In this document: piece after piece, positions 24,501-38,100 of the stretch
How the letters are laid out: each line of letters begins with the position of its first letter
Numbering within the stretch: position 1 is the first letter of the stretch
DNA from: Caprimulgus europaeus
Taxonomy: Eukaryota; Chordata; Aves; Caprimulgiformes; Caprimulgidae
NCBI GenBank assembly: GCA_907165065.1
Contig: OU015534.1
Location: forward strand, 16,747,686-16,811,685
Length of the DNA: 64,000 nt
Reading direction: 5' to 3'
Notes under the pieces: model-generated
Database searches by the model: none
Told to the model about the DNA's origin: nothing
What the model saw: the letters and a program-made list of their open reading frames with translations, nothing else
Position numbers and translations under genes: made by a program

Positions 24501-27500
24501 CTGTTGGCCCTGACAGAAGGTTTTTTTGTCAAGGATTTTTTTAGGTGTCTTTCATATGCCTATAGTCCAAGATTACTTCTCATTCAATAGCAATTACCAT
24601 ATGTCCATTACATGCTAGAGACTGCTTGAGGTAGATGCAGTGGTCCCCATCAGAGCACGTGCCAAGTTGAAATGCCAGCAGCTGTGTGAGCCATGGGATT
24701 GCTCCTATCTGCTTCTTCTCTTTTCCTAGTCCCAGTAAATGTTCTGGAGGGTAACTTCCCCCTTCCTTGATGAGACCTGAAAGTACAGCCGTCCAGTTTG
24801 CATTTCAGGTTCCAAGCCAGCCGTGTCAAGATTTTAACAAGAATCAGGGAGGATAATGGGTCAGATGTAATTAAGAGGTAAAACTACTGGTGAAATAGCT
24901 GCACATTTCTGTTTTCTTTCTTTCTGCCCATCAGATTACAAACCTCAGTCCCACCACCACTTAAAAAACCTAATCTGTAACTGCAAATCCTGTATAACTG
25001 CTCTATTGTATCAGATGGAAACCAACTAACCAGACACCACAATACAAAAAAATAAGTACATTGTACCTCAGAAAAATATGGGTCTAAAAACACAGAAAAA
25101 ATGCAGTCTTTTTAAAATATGGACATGGTCCAGTAATGGAATGAGTAGGGAAACTGGAATGGATCAGAGTCAAAAACCACTCTGCTTAATTCTTGGGGGT
25201 TTTTATTCACCATTCAGCTTACATCAGTGTTAACATCTACTGAGAAATGCAGCCATTTACAATTTGCAGTTCAATGTGTTACTTTAATTAGTATGAAAAT
25301 TAAAGGGCAACTATAGGCCAATGTGAATGATTATGGAAATACATGTGCATCACATGCAATGCTCTCATTTAATTAATCGTCTTGTAAACTATATTGAGCA
25401 CTTTAAGTCAGTTGCTGAGTATAACAACTCTATTTTAAATAACCACTTAATACTTAACAGGATGTGGAGAAAACACTGTAGCACACGACTGCTTCTCAAG
25501 TTTCAGTGTCTGAGATTTTTTTAAAGCTGACCCAAGTCAACCCAAAGAATGTTTAACACCCCATGTCTGAACACAAGAAACTCTGTGATGTACAGACATT
25601 CAATTACATTTTTTAAAAAGTGAGAAACATTTTGTAAAATAGCGACTTTAGAAAGCTAATTGGCAGCAGCAAACTTGAGAGTGAAGGCCAAAGCTAGAGG
25701 GGACCTTTTACTACAGTAACTCTAGTCAAGGAAAATGAAAATAAAGGCATCTTTGTTTCTCAGTCAAATTAGCTGATTAAGAAATAAAACATTTTAACAT
25801 GCTTTAAATGCAGCATTAATTATTTATATGAAAAAAATTAAAGCCAGGTTCCATGAATTACACTTTGTGTGTGTGAATTGAACGTTACGGGAATAGTAAT
25901 CCTTTTACATTCATGCCTTACTTCATTAGGCAAAACTAAATATTAAGGGCTCTATTCATTCAAAAAATTCTTATGCATTCAGGTCACACCTTTTCTATGG
26001 CCTTTTTTTTTAAAGAGTGCAATTTACAGCACTTATTTTTAAATATGATTCAGAAAAAGCAATCTACTTCTACAGGATAGACCTCTAGTGAATGAATGTG
26101 TTTAGAAAAGGACAAAGATACAGTGGTGGACCTTGCTTGTCATGGGTGAAAAGGCCCAAAGTCATATTGTATGGTCTCAAAGCTGGTGTAAAAACATAGA
26201 AAATGAGATGTGTTAGCGGTAGGGAACCTCTGAACTCCGAGAACCCTTTTTCCTGTAGATTGATTGTTTCCAATGACTGGGCAGTGCTTTATCCAGGTGA
26301 ATGAACGGAGGTTATTTACTTAGGCAGGTATGTTCATGGATATGCTTTTCTACTTTCCATATATGCCCATTTTAGCAATGTTGTGGCCCATGCTTGGCTC
26401 CCTGGGAGGAGAGTCTATCCACTGAAGCTGCACTGATCTGGGGGATGTGATTAAACATATCCAGGGACCGAGGCTGAGATCATCAAAGTCACCTGTCTGC
26501 TCTTCGAATGCAGACTGATGAGGTAAGGAGCTGCTGAATTAATTAATTGTTTTGCTAACACATATGTGAAAAGAAATAAGAATTGAACTCTGGTTTGTTT
26601 CAGCTTCTTTCCTTGGGTGTTTTGTTGGTGGTGGTGTTACTGACTGAAGAGAGGAGCAGCTAGAACTGTGTTGTAATGATAATCTTTAACTTTCAAAATA
26701 ATTAACAGATTCACTTAACGCTAAAACAAAAACTTTAAAAAAAGAGAGAGAAGAGAAAAACCCCAAAACCCAAGCAAGAAATTACAAAAAAGGGGTTACC
26801 CAGAAGCTTGCAAATTGTCAGCTGGATGAATTTAAATAAACATTTGGGAAACAAAATATTGGGAAATGGGACAAGGCGTCAGATGGTTGGGTAAGATTGA
26901 TGTATTTAATAGTTTAGTTAATATGGATCAACATCTGCCTTTAGTTACATCTGCACAACCCCCTGACTTCAGCAGAGTTGTACTTTTGGAACCAAGTTCG
27001 GACCAATGTGTTTAAATAGGCCCCAGTGCCGAATATGTGCAGAGTGCCTGTGCTGCTCCGTGCTAGTGTAACCAGGCAGCTCTGGAGAGAATGGGTAATA
27101 CAATATGTTATTGTTTCTTGTGTAATTTTTAAAATACATTGAGGAGTAATATATTTTTTTATAATAGGGTGCTCCCTGTCTCTTTAAGTAACTGTCAGAT
27201 GTAGGATGTCTTTGTGCCAAAATGCTACGGTCTGCTCCCTCTGTGCAATTGTTAATTAAATCCATCCCTTATTGCAGAGCCTGCCTAGTCTCTTACCCAT
27301 TCTGCTTATCTGTGATACCAGATGATGCTCAGTAATTCATGGCCAACCTGCTCCCACCTTCAGTAGGGCCTCCTGTGCACTGACCTTAACCAGCTTCACC
27401 TTTTCGTTATTCCCAAGGAGAATGGAATCCCAGAGGCAACAGTTTTATCAACTCTTCCTGTTGACCAGATGATGATTCAGTGATAAATAAATGGAGTGTG

Positions 27501-28278
27501 CTTGAGCTGGAGGCCTCCCACACGCCATCGCTCCCTGCCCTGCTCCGGATCCTGCTGCCCACCCGGATGCAGAGCTGTGCAGGGAAAGGGCACTGTCCTC
27601 AAAGGGCACTGCAGGCTGCACCACCGCAACAGGCAAATCCAGGTAATGTTACCCTGCCAGTCATTGTGCCAGATTAAAACTTTATTTTTTTTTTGTACTG
27701 AGTTATGCCACCTCCAAATCTCTTCAGCCCACTGGTAAGGCTGATATACAGGAGCTGGTAGGAATATTTTCATAGCTGACAAGCTGTTTCCCATGAACAG
27801 TGTCAAAGATTTAAAAGCCACTTCTGCAAATGGGACTTTCTGGCAAATATAGACTAAGCAAATCTTTTATTATTACCATATGGCTAGAAATACTCCTGGA
27901 GTTCTCCTGGAAATGGGTACCGTACCAGCAGAAAGCAATATTCTGTTGGCCTGTGCATTGCCTCGGGGGTATTTACTATGGTAATAAGATCAGTAATTCA
28001 TCTCCTAAAATCACTGGGAGTACAAATGCTTATTTAAGTAGATGGTATCTTGATTGCAATTGAGTCAGGAGAGCTCTTAAAGCTGCCTGTTTAGGCTACA
28101 GATCTTCTTTTAAAGGTAAAGTGCTGGTGGTTCTTGGTAAACACAAGAACATTGTGTTTCACAGCTACCTTACATTTTCAGCAGTTCACAGTAGATACAC
28201 AGCACATCCCTTGGCAAAATGGCATAGAAAATGGCTTCCAAATGGCATACAAATACATCAGGAAATTATGCCTATTGG

Positions 28279-28292
28279 TTTTTTTTTTTTTT
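28279..28292 (+). repeat. T14 homopolymer
   Basis: A simple run of 14 T residues. It could be the poly-A tail of a minus-strand retroposed fragment, but no such body is recognisable next to it. Confidence 0.8.
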
Positions 28293-28750
28293 CATTCTTT
28301 TTGCTTTCCATAACAATGTAATGGAAAGAGTTATAAATCTCTCTTCATCTCCAAATGGTTGGTCAGAACAAGAGAGACAAAAAGCCATACTCCAGCAGCA
28401 CATGGAGCCATCTGAACCCCATTGTGCTGGAGGATGCAGCACCAACATAAATTAAGAGACAGCCTTGGCCCAGAAAAATGGAAGATCTAGGAGTAAAAAG
28501 ACTTGCTTTATCACAAAGTAGGCTAGTGTCAGAGAAGTACCCTATGTTCTTGACAGAATGCTTCTGCTGGCTTGACAACTCAATGGGCCTCTTCTCTGGA
28601 AGTCCTAGAGGCCTCCAGTCTTGCTCAACTGCTTTTTGTTGTTTACAAAGCCAATCAAAAGAAACCATGGTTTTATGGCAAAGGCATTGAAATGGGTGTT
28701 TAAGGACCTAGTTTCTACTGTCAAATTCTGCTGCAGGAAGTCTTCACAAA

Positions 28751-29070
28751 GAGCTACAAGAAAGCTGGGGAGGGTCTTTTTACAAAGGCAGGTAGTGATG
28801 GAACAAGGGCTAATGGCTTCAAACTGGAAGAGGGTAGGTTTAGATTAGATATAAGAAAGAAATTCTTTACTGTAAGGGTGGTCAGACACTGGAACAGGTT
28901 GCCCAGAGAAGCTGTGGATGCCCCCTCCCTGGAAGTGTTCAAGGCCAGGTTGGATGAGGCTTTGAGCAACCTGGTCTGGTGGAAGGTGTCCCTGCTGATG
29001 GCAGGGGGGTTGGAACTGGATGATCTTTAAGGTCCCTTCCAACCCAAACCATTCTGTGATTCTATTCTAT
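28751..29070 (+). mobile_element. CR1 LINE, 5'-truncated 3' end
   Basis: The sequence follows the familiar 3' end of avian CR1 retrotransposons: GAAAGCTGGGGAGGG, then the stretch with CACTGGAACAGGTTGCCC, GGTTGGATGAGGCTTTGAGC, ATGATCTTTAAGGTCCCTTCC, and a terminal ATTCTGTGATTCTATTCTAT repeat. It is the 3' untranslated part and encodes no reverse transcriptase. The start is approximate because similarity fades near 28751. A minus-strand frame at 28845-29042 is a by-product of the repeat and not a gene. Confidence 0.95.
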
Positions 29071-32000
29071 AAAGGATGATGCAATCTAGCAATACAGATT
29101 TGTCAAATTGTTTTATGTGAAAACCACAGTTTGACCTCTGAGAATCCAAAATTAGTGCCTGTAGCCTTGTGCCAGGAAAGTCTCAGGTGGTCCATGCTGA
29201 TTCACATTGGTGATGTGGCATTGAAGGTGAATCACAGAAAAACTGATCTAGAAGTGCCTAAAACAGATGTTCTCTAGTTTGCCAAGAAGCCTGAGCTCTT
29301 AATGAGGACATGTGGCTGAAACGGAAAGCATTAGCAGTTTTCCTGAAGAATGTTTTTCTGTACTTTAATTTCATCAATCCTGTTCCTTCTTTGCACAGTT
29401 ATTAAGCTAAATATCACTGAGGCATGTGCAAATTTGACGAGAGAAATATTTGTTTGTGCTCTCTATATATTTCTGAAATTAAAGATTTTTCAGCAGGCAT
29501 AATTCTGCCTTGTGAGCCAGAATTTTCACTCTAATTTTTTGTGCAGTCATGGAACATAACAAACATTACTTTCACCAGCTTGATCACTGTTGTCAGGCAG
29601 AGTATATATGCAAATGAAACTAATAAATTTTGCTGAAGTTCTCTGGATTCCACCAGAATGTATGGAATTGTCTTTCAGTAGTTAACAGTGCTTAACACTT
29701 ATGTAGCAATTTCCATCCTTGGTGACAAGCTTATTAATCAATGCAACACCTCTGAAAGGAGCATTGCTATGTATTCCTATTAGAGTCTGAAATGTAAAAT
29801 GTATGGATGTGTTCTGAAGTGTTGGTCAAATAGCCGAAGAAATCTGAGTTTCGAATTCGGGAGTTTGTGGTTTCTGTCCCATGATTAGGCCAGGCTCCTT
29901 TGACACACAGACCCTTTATGTGTTTAATAGATCAAGCTCTGCTGGGTTTAGAGCCACACATCAGCGTGGCCATGCTCTGACTTTGAAATGTGATGATAAC
30001 ATGACTGTTTCTTATAATTGTTTCCTAGAAGACCTGAGATGGGGATATGGCACACTGCTGCAATTTGCTCTTTGCAGCTGTGATAAGACTGGAAGGAGCT
30101 GGAAGTTGTGTTTCCAGTGCACAGTAAATAGCATTGTGCTAAACGACCTCTGCCTTTTTTCATGCTAATAGGTGTGACAGTGTTGAGTTAACCAAGAAGT
30201 CAATCCTGACATAGTGATGATAATTTTATCTAGAGTGAAATCAATTGAGTTCTCTCACCTCTTTTCTGTGCCTGCTGTAGTAGGACATTAATGGTACCGC
30301 TGATCTGCTCTCCTTGCAGCCATGAAGGTGTCAGATGAGAGTGTTTTCTGCCTGCTACATCCCAGGGAAAAAATGTATATTCTATCCAATAAGCTTGGTT
30401 TGGGAAATGAGTTTGGTTCACTGTTACCAGGTCTGCAGAAGCCACCAGGCAAGTGCAGTGAAAAAGGCATCCTATAAGGGGCATAATGAAAGACAAAGCA
30501 TCTCAGGTGGTGACCAGAGGCATATCAATAAAGATCACCTCGTGCATATATCAAGTGATTGATAGCAAGTTCTAAAGCTTTTTCAGTTCTGTGGTAGTGC
30601 CATTCAAATGCAATAAAGCACATGGATTTCTCTGATACCCTTGCAGATAAACTCCCCTCATGTTGCATGTAAGAAGAGCTTAAAGAATAAATAATATTAA
30701 TAATAATAAGGTACAAGGAATTATTACTTTTAAGTAGCTCAGTACATTGCTTTAATTGCTTTTAAGGGTGACAATGTCTAAACTATAGCAGGAGTGTAAC
30801 TGTTAAACATCTTGTTGCTTTGCTCTGTTGGTAGGCAGCTTGTGATTTCATCAGCAGCCTGCTCAGGTGTAATAGCCCAGGACATGCCCTGTGAGCCAGG
30901 AGAGGCGTTTTTGAGATGCCTAGAGAGGAAGTTTTAGATGAGAACAGCTACCTAAAAATTCACATCCCTCTGGCAAACTCGGCAAGCATAGTCCCTGTGG
31001 TGGGTACCTTGATGGGACAGACCAGGACCATGGTCCAAATAGTGATGGCTCCCACGTACCTGCCTGCACAGCATAGGCTGCAGTGAGGAAACGCTGCCTG
31101 TCTCCTCAATAGCCAAGTTTCTGGTACTGCCCATGGTTTGGGGTGGGGGCTTGTAGCTGCTCCTCTCCCTTGTGAATGCTAATTCTGGCCCCTCAGTGCA
31201 TCCGGTGCTTGGTCTTGTGCTGTTCATAGGAACCAATTGTTCATGCTGAAAATGTTTTGACGATTTGTGCTTCTAGACATTATGAAACATTCGTATCTAA
31301 AAGCTATGGAAGCATTATATGAGTTTTTATGACCAAATCTGTATCTGTTTCATTGCCTCGTGCTCATGGAAGTCTTGTGTCAGCCATTGGGAGCCCACAA
31401 ACCTTGGAGAAGTCAAGGGGTTTCTGGGAAACTCTTACTGAGATTAATTTTATAGTTAGATGCTGTTCCTTCTCAGCAGAGAAAGAAATCCAGATTCATG
31501 AGACTCCAAGGCCTGGGAAAGCACTTTGAAAATACTAAGGTTGATCCACCTCATCCAGACACAGCCTGTTTAGAAATTGGTTCCAGTTACAAGGCTTGGG
31601 TTTGGATCTGGGTCCAAATATCCCTTAATTTAAAGGTGAGATCTTTATCCTGCTGATGTCTATGTGATTTCTATCACTGGCTTAACTGGATGAGGGTCTA
31701 CACTGTGTTTTAAACCACAGAGTTTTAGTTTGACCTATATGTAATGAAAAGATGGATATTAATGGGGAAGTCTAAATTTCTGGAAGTCTCTCTCTCAGTA
31801 GTTCTTGTTAAATTAACTACCCCAGCAGAATGCAGCTTTCTGTTCTAATCACAGCATCGCTATGCTTGGGCATGGCACATCAAAGGGGTTACCTTGGTCT
31901 CGTAGCAGAATCCTCTGTAGGTTCGCTCACTCTGGGGACCCACACCAGATTTCCCCAGTTCTGCACACAGGCCAGATTTTCAGCTCCCTTTTAATCTTTG

Positions 32001-34503
32001 GCAATTTGAATTTTTATGGAAAACTTACAGGTGACAGTCTGGCTATGTTGAGACAAGTAGGATAGAAACCATGTCAGAACAGTCCCTGAAAGTCCTACGA
32101 TGTGCTTAAAGCATTTCAAGAGAACCCTTGATCCAAAGTATCAAAGGGTTACAGTAAGATCAAGAAGAATTAAAATTGATGGTGTGCCAGAAATCACGTG
32201 CAGCACAAGGTCATTACTCACCCTCGTTAAAGCGGTCTCAGTACTGTAGCCTGATCTGAAGCTTAATTGAAAAGTTTCAAATGATGCATTATAACGAAGA
32301 CAAGACAGCCACTGCCCATTCCACGACCTCTGCTAAAAAAAGGCAGATCGGTAACAGGGCAGAAATCTAAGCAATTGCTTTAGGATAATCAAGGCCTAAT
32401 GAGGTATCCACTTCAGCCTTTCAAAGGAAGAGGAACCTCTCCCTGATGCTGGAGAGAAAGCAAGAGCTGATGGGAGCAAGTTCCTGCAGCCAGGGAACAG
32501 GCCACCTGGCCAGGGTAGTCACAGTCCTTGGCAGTGGAGGGAACACAAAGGGCAACACCGTATCTGCAGTGAGGGCTTCAGGTTGTACGAAAGTTCAGTG
32601 CTGTGAGCGTACCCTCAGTTGCCTTCTTTTGCAATCATTTTCTGTTACCCTAGACCCTGACCCAAAATGATCACAAGGAGCTCATCAGGTCTGAATTACT
32701 AGTTGTCTTAGGAACCAAGATGGTGGCAATAGGAGATAGGTGACTGCTGATGTTATCAAATTTCCCTAAAAATTCACAATAAACCCCCCAAACTTGTTAA
32801 TGTTCCACTTGTGTGTGATAAAAAACTGCAAGTCACCATTACCCAAAGAAATCAAGTATCTCCTTGGCATCTTCCTCTTTTTTTGTTTTATTATCTCTTC
32901 TAGCAGAGTGGTCAGTGCTCATATCCACATGATTATCTCTACCTCCAGCTGCCAAACTGTGAAAGCTGCTCTTCCTGGGCTACTGCTTGGGCAGCCGTAT
33001 TAAAGGGTTTGTGCATGGCCCTGCCCGATGGGCAGTTACAGTGTGGAGTCGCCTCTCAGTCTGCAGAAGTCAAATGTTTTTTCATCTTTTGAAATAGTCA
33101 ACTCGCCCATTTTAACCCATATCTGTAGGCTCTGCTTTTGTGAGGAGAGGGTGTCTCTCCAGATTCATATCTGTTTGCTGACCAGGTTTGCTTGCTGTTC
33201 CTAACTTCTCCTGTTTTGACAAGATTACCCTCCTGTCTTGAGACACACTAGCCATGGGAAGCTAGACCAGACAAAAATGCTGTGTAGAGTTTCAGGTCCA
33301 GTAGCAGAGTACAGCCTTCAGTGATGGACTTGCTTAAAGACATCATGCACAATAACAAGTTAAAGAAATTGTTTAGCAGGATGGGCCATTTTCTTTGGCC
33401 TTCAAGTTCCTCCCTAATTTTAAGTACAATTAAAATCAAAGTACCCGCTTTCTTTGCTGTGAATCTTACTTTAATTATCTTATCCTTTTTCATGTAATTT
33501 CTATCAACTTTAAACACAGAGACTGGAAAAGAAGGCTAAAATAAAGACAAAGTTACAGTAAAATAACTAAAACCCAATTTGTGCAGCTCTTCAGGTAGCT
33601 GTCCTGAAGACCATGAGAGGTACAACTGACTTCACTGGGACACTCTTGGGCTTAGCATTAAACCATGTGTTTTGCTGAAGTAGGACCTTTAATATATGAC
33701 ATGGCATCAGCCCTACAAAATATTACTGGTTGGCTGACAGCCCTGCTTCTGTCCGTTGCTTGCAAATTAATACTGTAAGTCTGTGTGGGTAAATAGGTTG
33801 TCATCACCAGTGCCTGTGGTCACTGCAGGCTGCACCCACAAGCCTAAGGACCCTGTGTCCATACTTTCCTCAAGAGGCATTTGTGCCTTAAGCTGCTGGT
33901 GCTGTACCCGTGAAAGCAGTGGCTGAGCAGTCCTGCCTGGGGAGGAACCACAGCCACTGTGTGTTCAGGTCTCCGAGGAGCTCTGGGACAGCATGGGAGG
34001 ACAGGAAAGTGCCAGCTGCTGCAGGAGAGCTGCCACAGCAGCTGGATGGGATCTGTGTGAGCTGGAGCCTGCCACGGCGTCAGTGGGGCAAGCAGTGAGG
34101 AACGGGCTGCCTCTACCAGCCTGAAGGCACAGCGTCAAGAGACATTTCTTGGTATGTTGTTTCTTGTTAAGAATAATTGATTGATTTAGCCAGCTACAGG
34201 GCTTTTTAAACTATTTTACTTGTATATGAACTATGACAAAATGCAAATGGAGGGATGCCAGCTGTGTCTCAGGAATGGGTACCAGTCTGCTCTTCTCAGG
34301 TGTCTGCAAATCTCAGCTAGGGCTGACTTTTTGACTTCAGGGTTGCATTTTCCTCATCTGTTGCAGGGAGTGCAATTGTCCATGCTTTCCCTGAGTCATT
34401 GCAGCATTCAGAAAGCTCACTGGGTCTCCCTGCTTACTGTACAGTATCCTGGGCTAGGGGAAGTTAAACTAGCCTTGATTTGTCTATTCTACAGGTGTTG
34501 TAT

Positions 34504-34532
34504 GCATGTGTGCATGTGATGTGTGTGTGTGA
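34504..34532 (+). repeat. Imperfect TG-rich microsatellite
   Basis: Interrupted TG repeats of the form GCATGTGTGCATGTGATGTG followed by further TG units. Short and degenerate. Confidence 0.7.
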
Positions 34533-35138
34533 TGGGCCATAGGCTGTGCGTTGACCACTGCTGGTTGGGCTGTGAAGGGTGAGAAAAACTTACAAAGAAG
34601 TTAAATGTGCTATTAAGGGGGAAGGGAATGAGAGCAGCTAGTGAGAAGATGTTCTACCTATATGCAACCTACTAGCTTTGCTGAGTATTAAGTAATAAGA
34701 GAAGAAAAAAACCTCTGACATTTTTTTAAAAACATGTAGATCCTGGAATTGATGTGGCAAAAACTAGGGCAGTTGAGTTACCAGTATCTGATGAGAATAT
34801 GAGAAGAGTAATTATTGTGTAGTCCTATCAATGAAATCGTACTGCAGCGCAGAAGAAAAAGGAACAAAAAGTCACCAAAGAGAGCCTGGTGAGTTACTTC
34901 AGGGAAAAACCAGCTTCCATCGTATGACTAGAAATATCAGCTTGTTAGCTTAGCACAGAGCTCTGGACACTTATGGAAATTCAAAACATTTCCATATATC
35001 CCAGGCCAGGATGGAATTAAAGTGTTGTAAAGCTTCCCGGGAAGCCAACATTTATCTAATATGTAAGCATATTTAGATTTCATTTTTAAGTGGTTGTTAA
35101 AGGCTATCCTTTGGCTGCACTCTATCCTTCATTCTAAC

Positions 35139-35154
35139 TTTTTTTTTTTTTTTT
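35139..35154 (+). repeat. T16 homopolymer
   Basis: Sixteen consecutive T residues. No retrotransposon body is recognisable on either side. Confidence 0.85.
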
Positions 35155-38100
35155 GAATTGTTGAACTCTGAGATTTTTATTTAAAAAAAATGTACTTTCA
35201 GAACCAGAAATGCCTGAATGACCAGTTACAGCATGTACTAGCTCCGAGATATCAATTGAATCTGCTCTCCTCCTCCAATTTACTTTCTGCTTTTCCAATC
35301 ATGCCTTGCATTAATGTTCTACACTTAGCTAAACTGTGTGTGTTACATTGTAGATCTATTTTTGTTTTGTCTAAAAAATTTCCAAATTGGCATTAAGTAT
35401 TCAAGATGTAATCTCTGTAGCAGGAAACTAGTTATCAAATTCATATAAAATAACTCTGAGCAGAATGCTTTTTTTTTTTCTTAGAATTAATTTAGAGGGA
35501 ATTTAATGCCTGTGAAAGGTGCTGGATTGCAACATCAGAGAACTGAAGCTACTATTTAACCACAGAACGGTTACAGGATGGGAGATGGCTTTACAAGATT
35601 CCCCATGAGGGCTGACAAAATATTTGTCTCAGGTTTGGTGCCTTTCATCTAGCTGGAACAACCAAGCTTTCATGTGTCAGTAACAGTTGCTCTCAAGTTG
35701 TTAGCTTTCACCTGGGTGATGAAGAGAGCCCTTCTGTTAAAAGGGGGGATTTTGCCTTTGTGATTGCTGGCTAGCGTTTATAATATGCTTAAACCTAAAA
35801 AAATAGATTTATTACAGCTGAGTTGGCACATTGCTGTCAGGGACAGTCCTAGGTCAGAAATTCAAAGCACAAGGTGTGTCCATGCTATCCCTGCCCCACG
35901 CCACAGAGGCAGGTAGAGCTGGAAAGGAAGGAAGGGGCAGACTCTGTGACACGCACCCCACCGCATGTTCTGCCACCACGCTTCTGATGCCCTCAGACAA
36001 GGTGCCACTCCGAGAGGCTCTAAAGCCCAAGGTTTGCATCTTTTGCTTTCTGTTGCCACCTGTTTATCAGAGGAAAGATTAGAGTGGCAGGCTGTATGAG
36101 GCCTTTATTGGAGCTATGCCAGGTTCAGCGTCCAATTTTCATCTTTTCCCATTTTTCCCCAATGTTTCCAGAATAGTTATCTCTGAAGGCCACATACAGT
36201 CTCCATGGTTTGAATCTCAGGTCTCAGTAGACAGGGTACAATTAGACAGATATGGACAATATCTTGTGTACTAACTGGTAGTCTTGCCAGCCGCAGGAGA
36301 CACTGAAAAGCGTTTTTCCTCATACTTGTTAAGCTTCAGTTTATATTCGCTGCTTAGTTAAATGAATATGTTTGGTATTGATGGTTTTTACTGACTTCAC
36401 AAGGAGGGGGAGAGGTGAGTAGCCTCAGGGTAGTTTTTACTAGTTTCTTTCAAAGGAAGAGACTTTCACAGTATTGCCTTCCTCCCCACAAGCTTATCAA
36501 GTAAAGAAAATCACCTTTTCCATGTTTCTCATGTGCCTGGTCTCACAGGCAGCCTGCCCACACGGGACGCCCAGCAGGCTGGCCACTGTGGCTCTGCTGA
36601 TCTCACGGCGAGGCCGGCAGAAATATACACCCATGACTGAATAGATCAATGGGCTTGTTACTGTAATGCAAAGTTGATATATGGACAATCCCACTAGGAA
36701 CCAGTTAAAAGTTTTTGCCTCTGAAGCCACATTCTTCTGCTGGTTGTGGTATGTTGGACAGAGGCTGCATTCCCTCGCATTGGAATTTCCTGTATTAGCA
36801 CTGCACAGGAGTGGATTTATTTTGTAGTCCTTGAGATTTCCGAGCTTCGTGGATTTCACAGCCTTTATACGCCATGAAACAAAGATCTGGTTTCTACTGA
36901 GGCACTGCAGAAAGGATGAGCATCTGCTGACTTGTCAGTCTTCCAAAGGTTGACACCCTCCAAGACCAGAGGTGACCCAGTCTGGGATTATCTCACTGAA
37001 GACTGACACAGTTCTTACATAGCTCACATACGCTTTTTGCACTGATATTTTGAGCTAAGAGAAACGTTTCCTTGTTTGCTGTCAATTTGCACCTTAATAT
37101 AGTGCTGAAGGAGCTCATGTTCCTTCTGTTATAGCAGGAATATGGTGGTTACAATCTGTAAACCACTAAAGTAGGCCAGAGAATGAGCACCCTGCTTCAA
37201 CATCTCCCACCCTAAACAAGTCTGTCATCCTCTGGGCTTGTGGGCTCAATACCATAAAGTCAATGTAAGTTCATTTTGTGTTGAGGGCTTTCTAGAGAGG
37301 CCTGTGGACTCTTTCTCTTTTCTCAGGCTCACCCAACTCCAGCCCAGCTGTGGTTTTCCCACTTCTTAATCAAAATTGTATTTCAGATATCCAATCCCCA
37401 AATTTACAGCTTCAATGAAATAGGGACAGGTTATGTAAGGCGTTCTGCATAGAAATGTGTGATATATTATACTGTATTGAGTTTTGTGGAGGAGTGGATA
37501 ATAACCATTTGGTTTTGGAAATGCGTTATAGAGTTATTTAGGTGCCAAGTTTTTCATTGTTCTACTAATGTCTTCCTGATCAGCAAGTTTTTAAAAGCAA
37601 ATCATTAGACTGCTGCAAATATTTAAATTATATGTCTAAGAAATTTTGCACTGTAGTGTTGACTCGAGTCTCAGACCTTTGCAGGAAATGAAGTGGCTTC
37701 TGTGATTCTATGGAACAGGTTTCCTCAAATGGCCCCAGCCCATCTCTTCACTCTCTCTCCTTTATGCATTTCCCCACCTTAAACTGTTCTTATAAAGCCA
37801 GTTTGCCAGGGGCTCTAAGTGACTGGTGAAATGAACTGAGATGCTCAATTTTCCCAATATTTGTACTGTATGACTAAGCTACGTTATTGGTTTAGGATTT
37901 TTTTAATTTAAGTAAGGATACTTTCCACCCTAATTGCATGCTAATTAACATTTGCTTTGTGGAGGATTAATATTATATGAAATGTAGCCCTACCCCAGCC
38001 ACCTCTCCTCTATACCTGCAGCCCAGAACACTATTTTCTTTTTCCCAGAGATGAATGTTGTGCTTCCCAGCAGACAAACAAGAATTTTCAGACTTGTTGC

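Larger units (their letters stand above)
19571..28750. other. Long noncoding stretch, AT-rich
   Basis: No gene is supported. GC-rich patches lie at about 19840-20050, 22780-22990, 23820-24140 and 27500-27620. The stretch 24300-26060 is strongly AT-rich. A 192-codon minus-strand frame (23638-24216) exists only because the 23820-24140 patch is GC-rich; it has no domain. A consensus minus-strand donor (AAG/GTAAGT) at about 21200 has no obvious acceptor behind it. Homopolymer T tracts lie at 21490 and 28279. Confidence 0.6.

Noticed and set aside
28845..29042. Minus-strand frame repeated almost identically at 58721-58918
   Set aside because: Both are the reverse complement of the CR1 3' end; the shared peptide is a repeat artefact and not a gene family.
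37694..37708. CTGTGATTCTATGG resembling the CR1 terminal repeat
   Set aside because: The upstream sequence has none of the CR1 3' body, so the match is a short coincidence.
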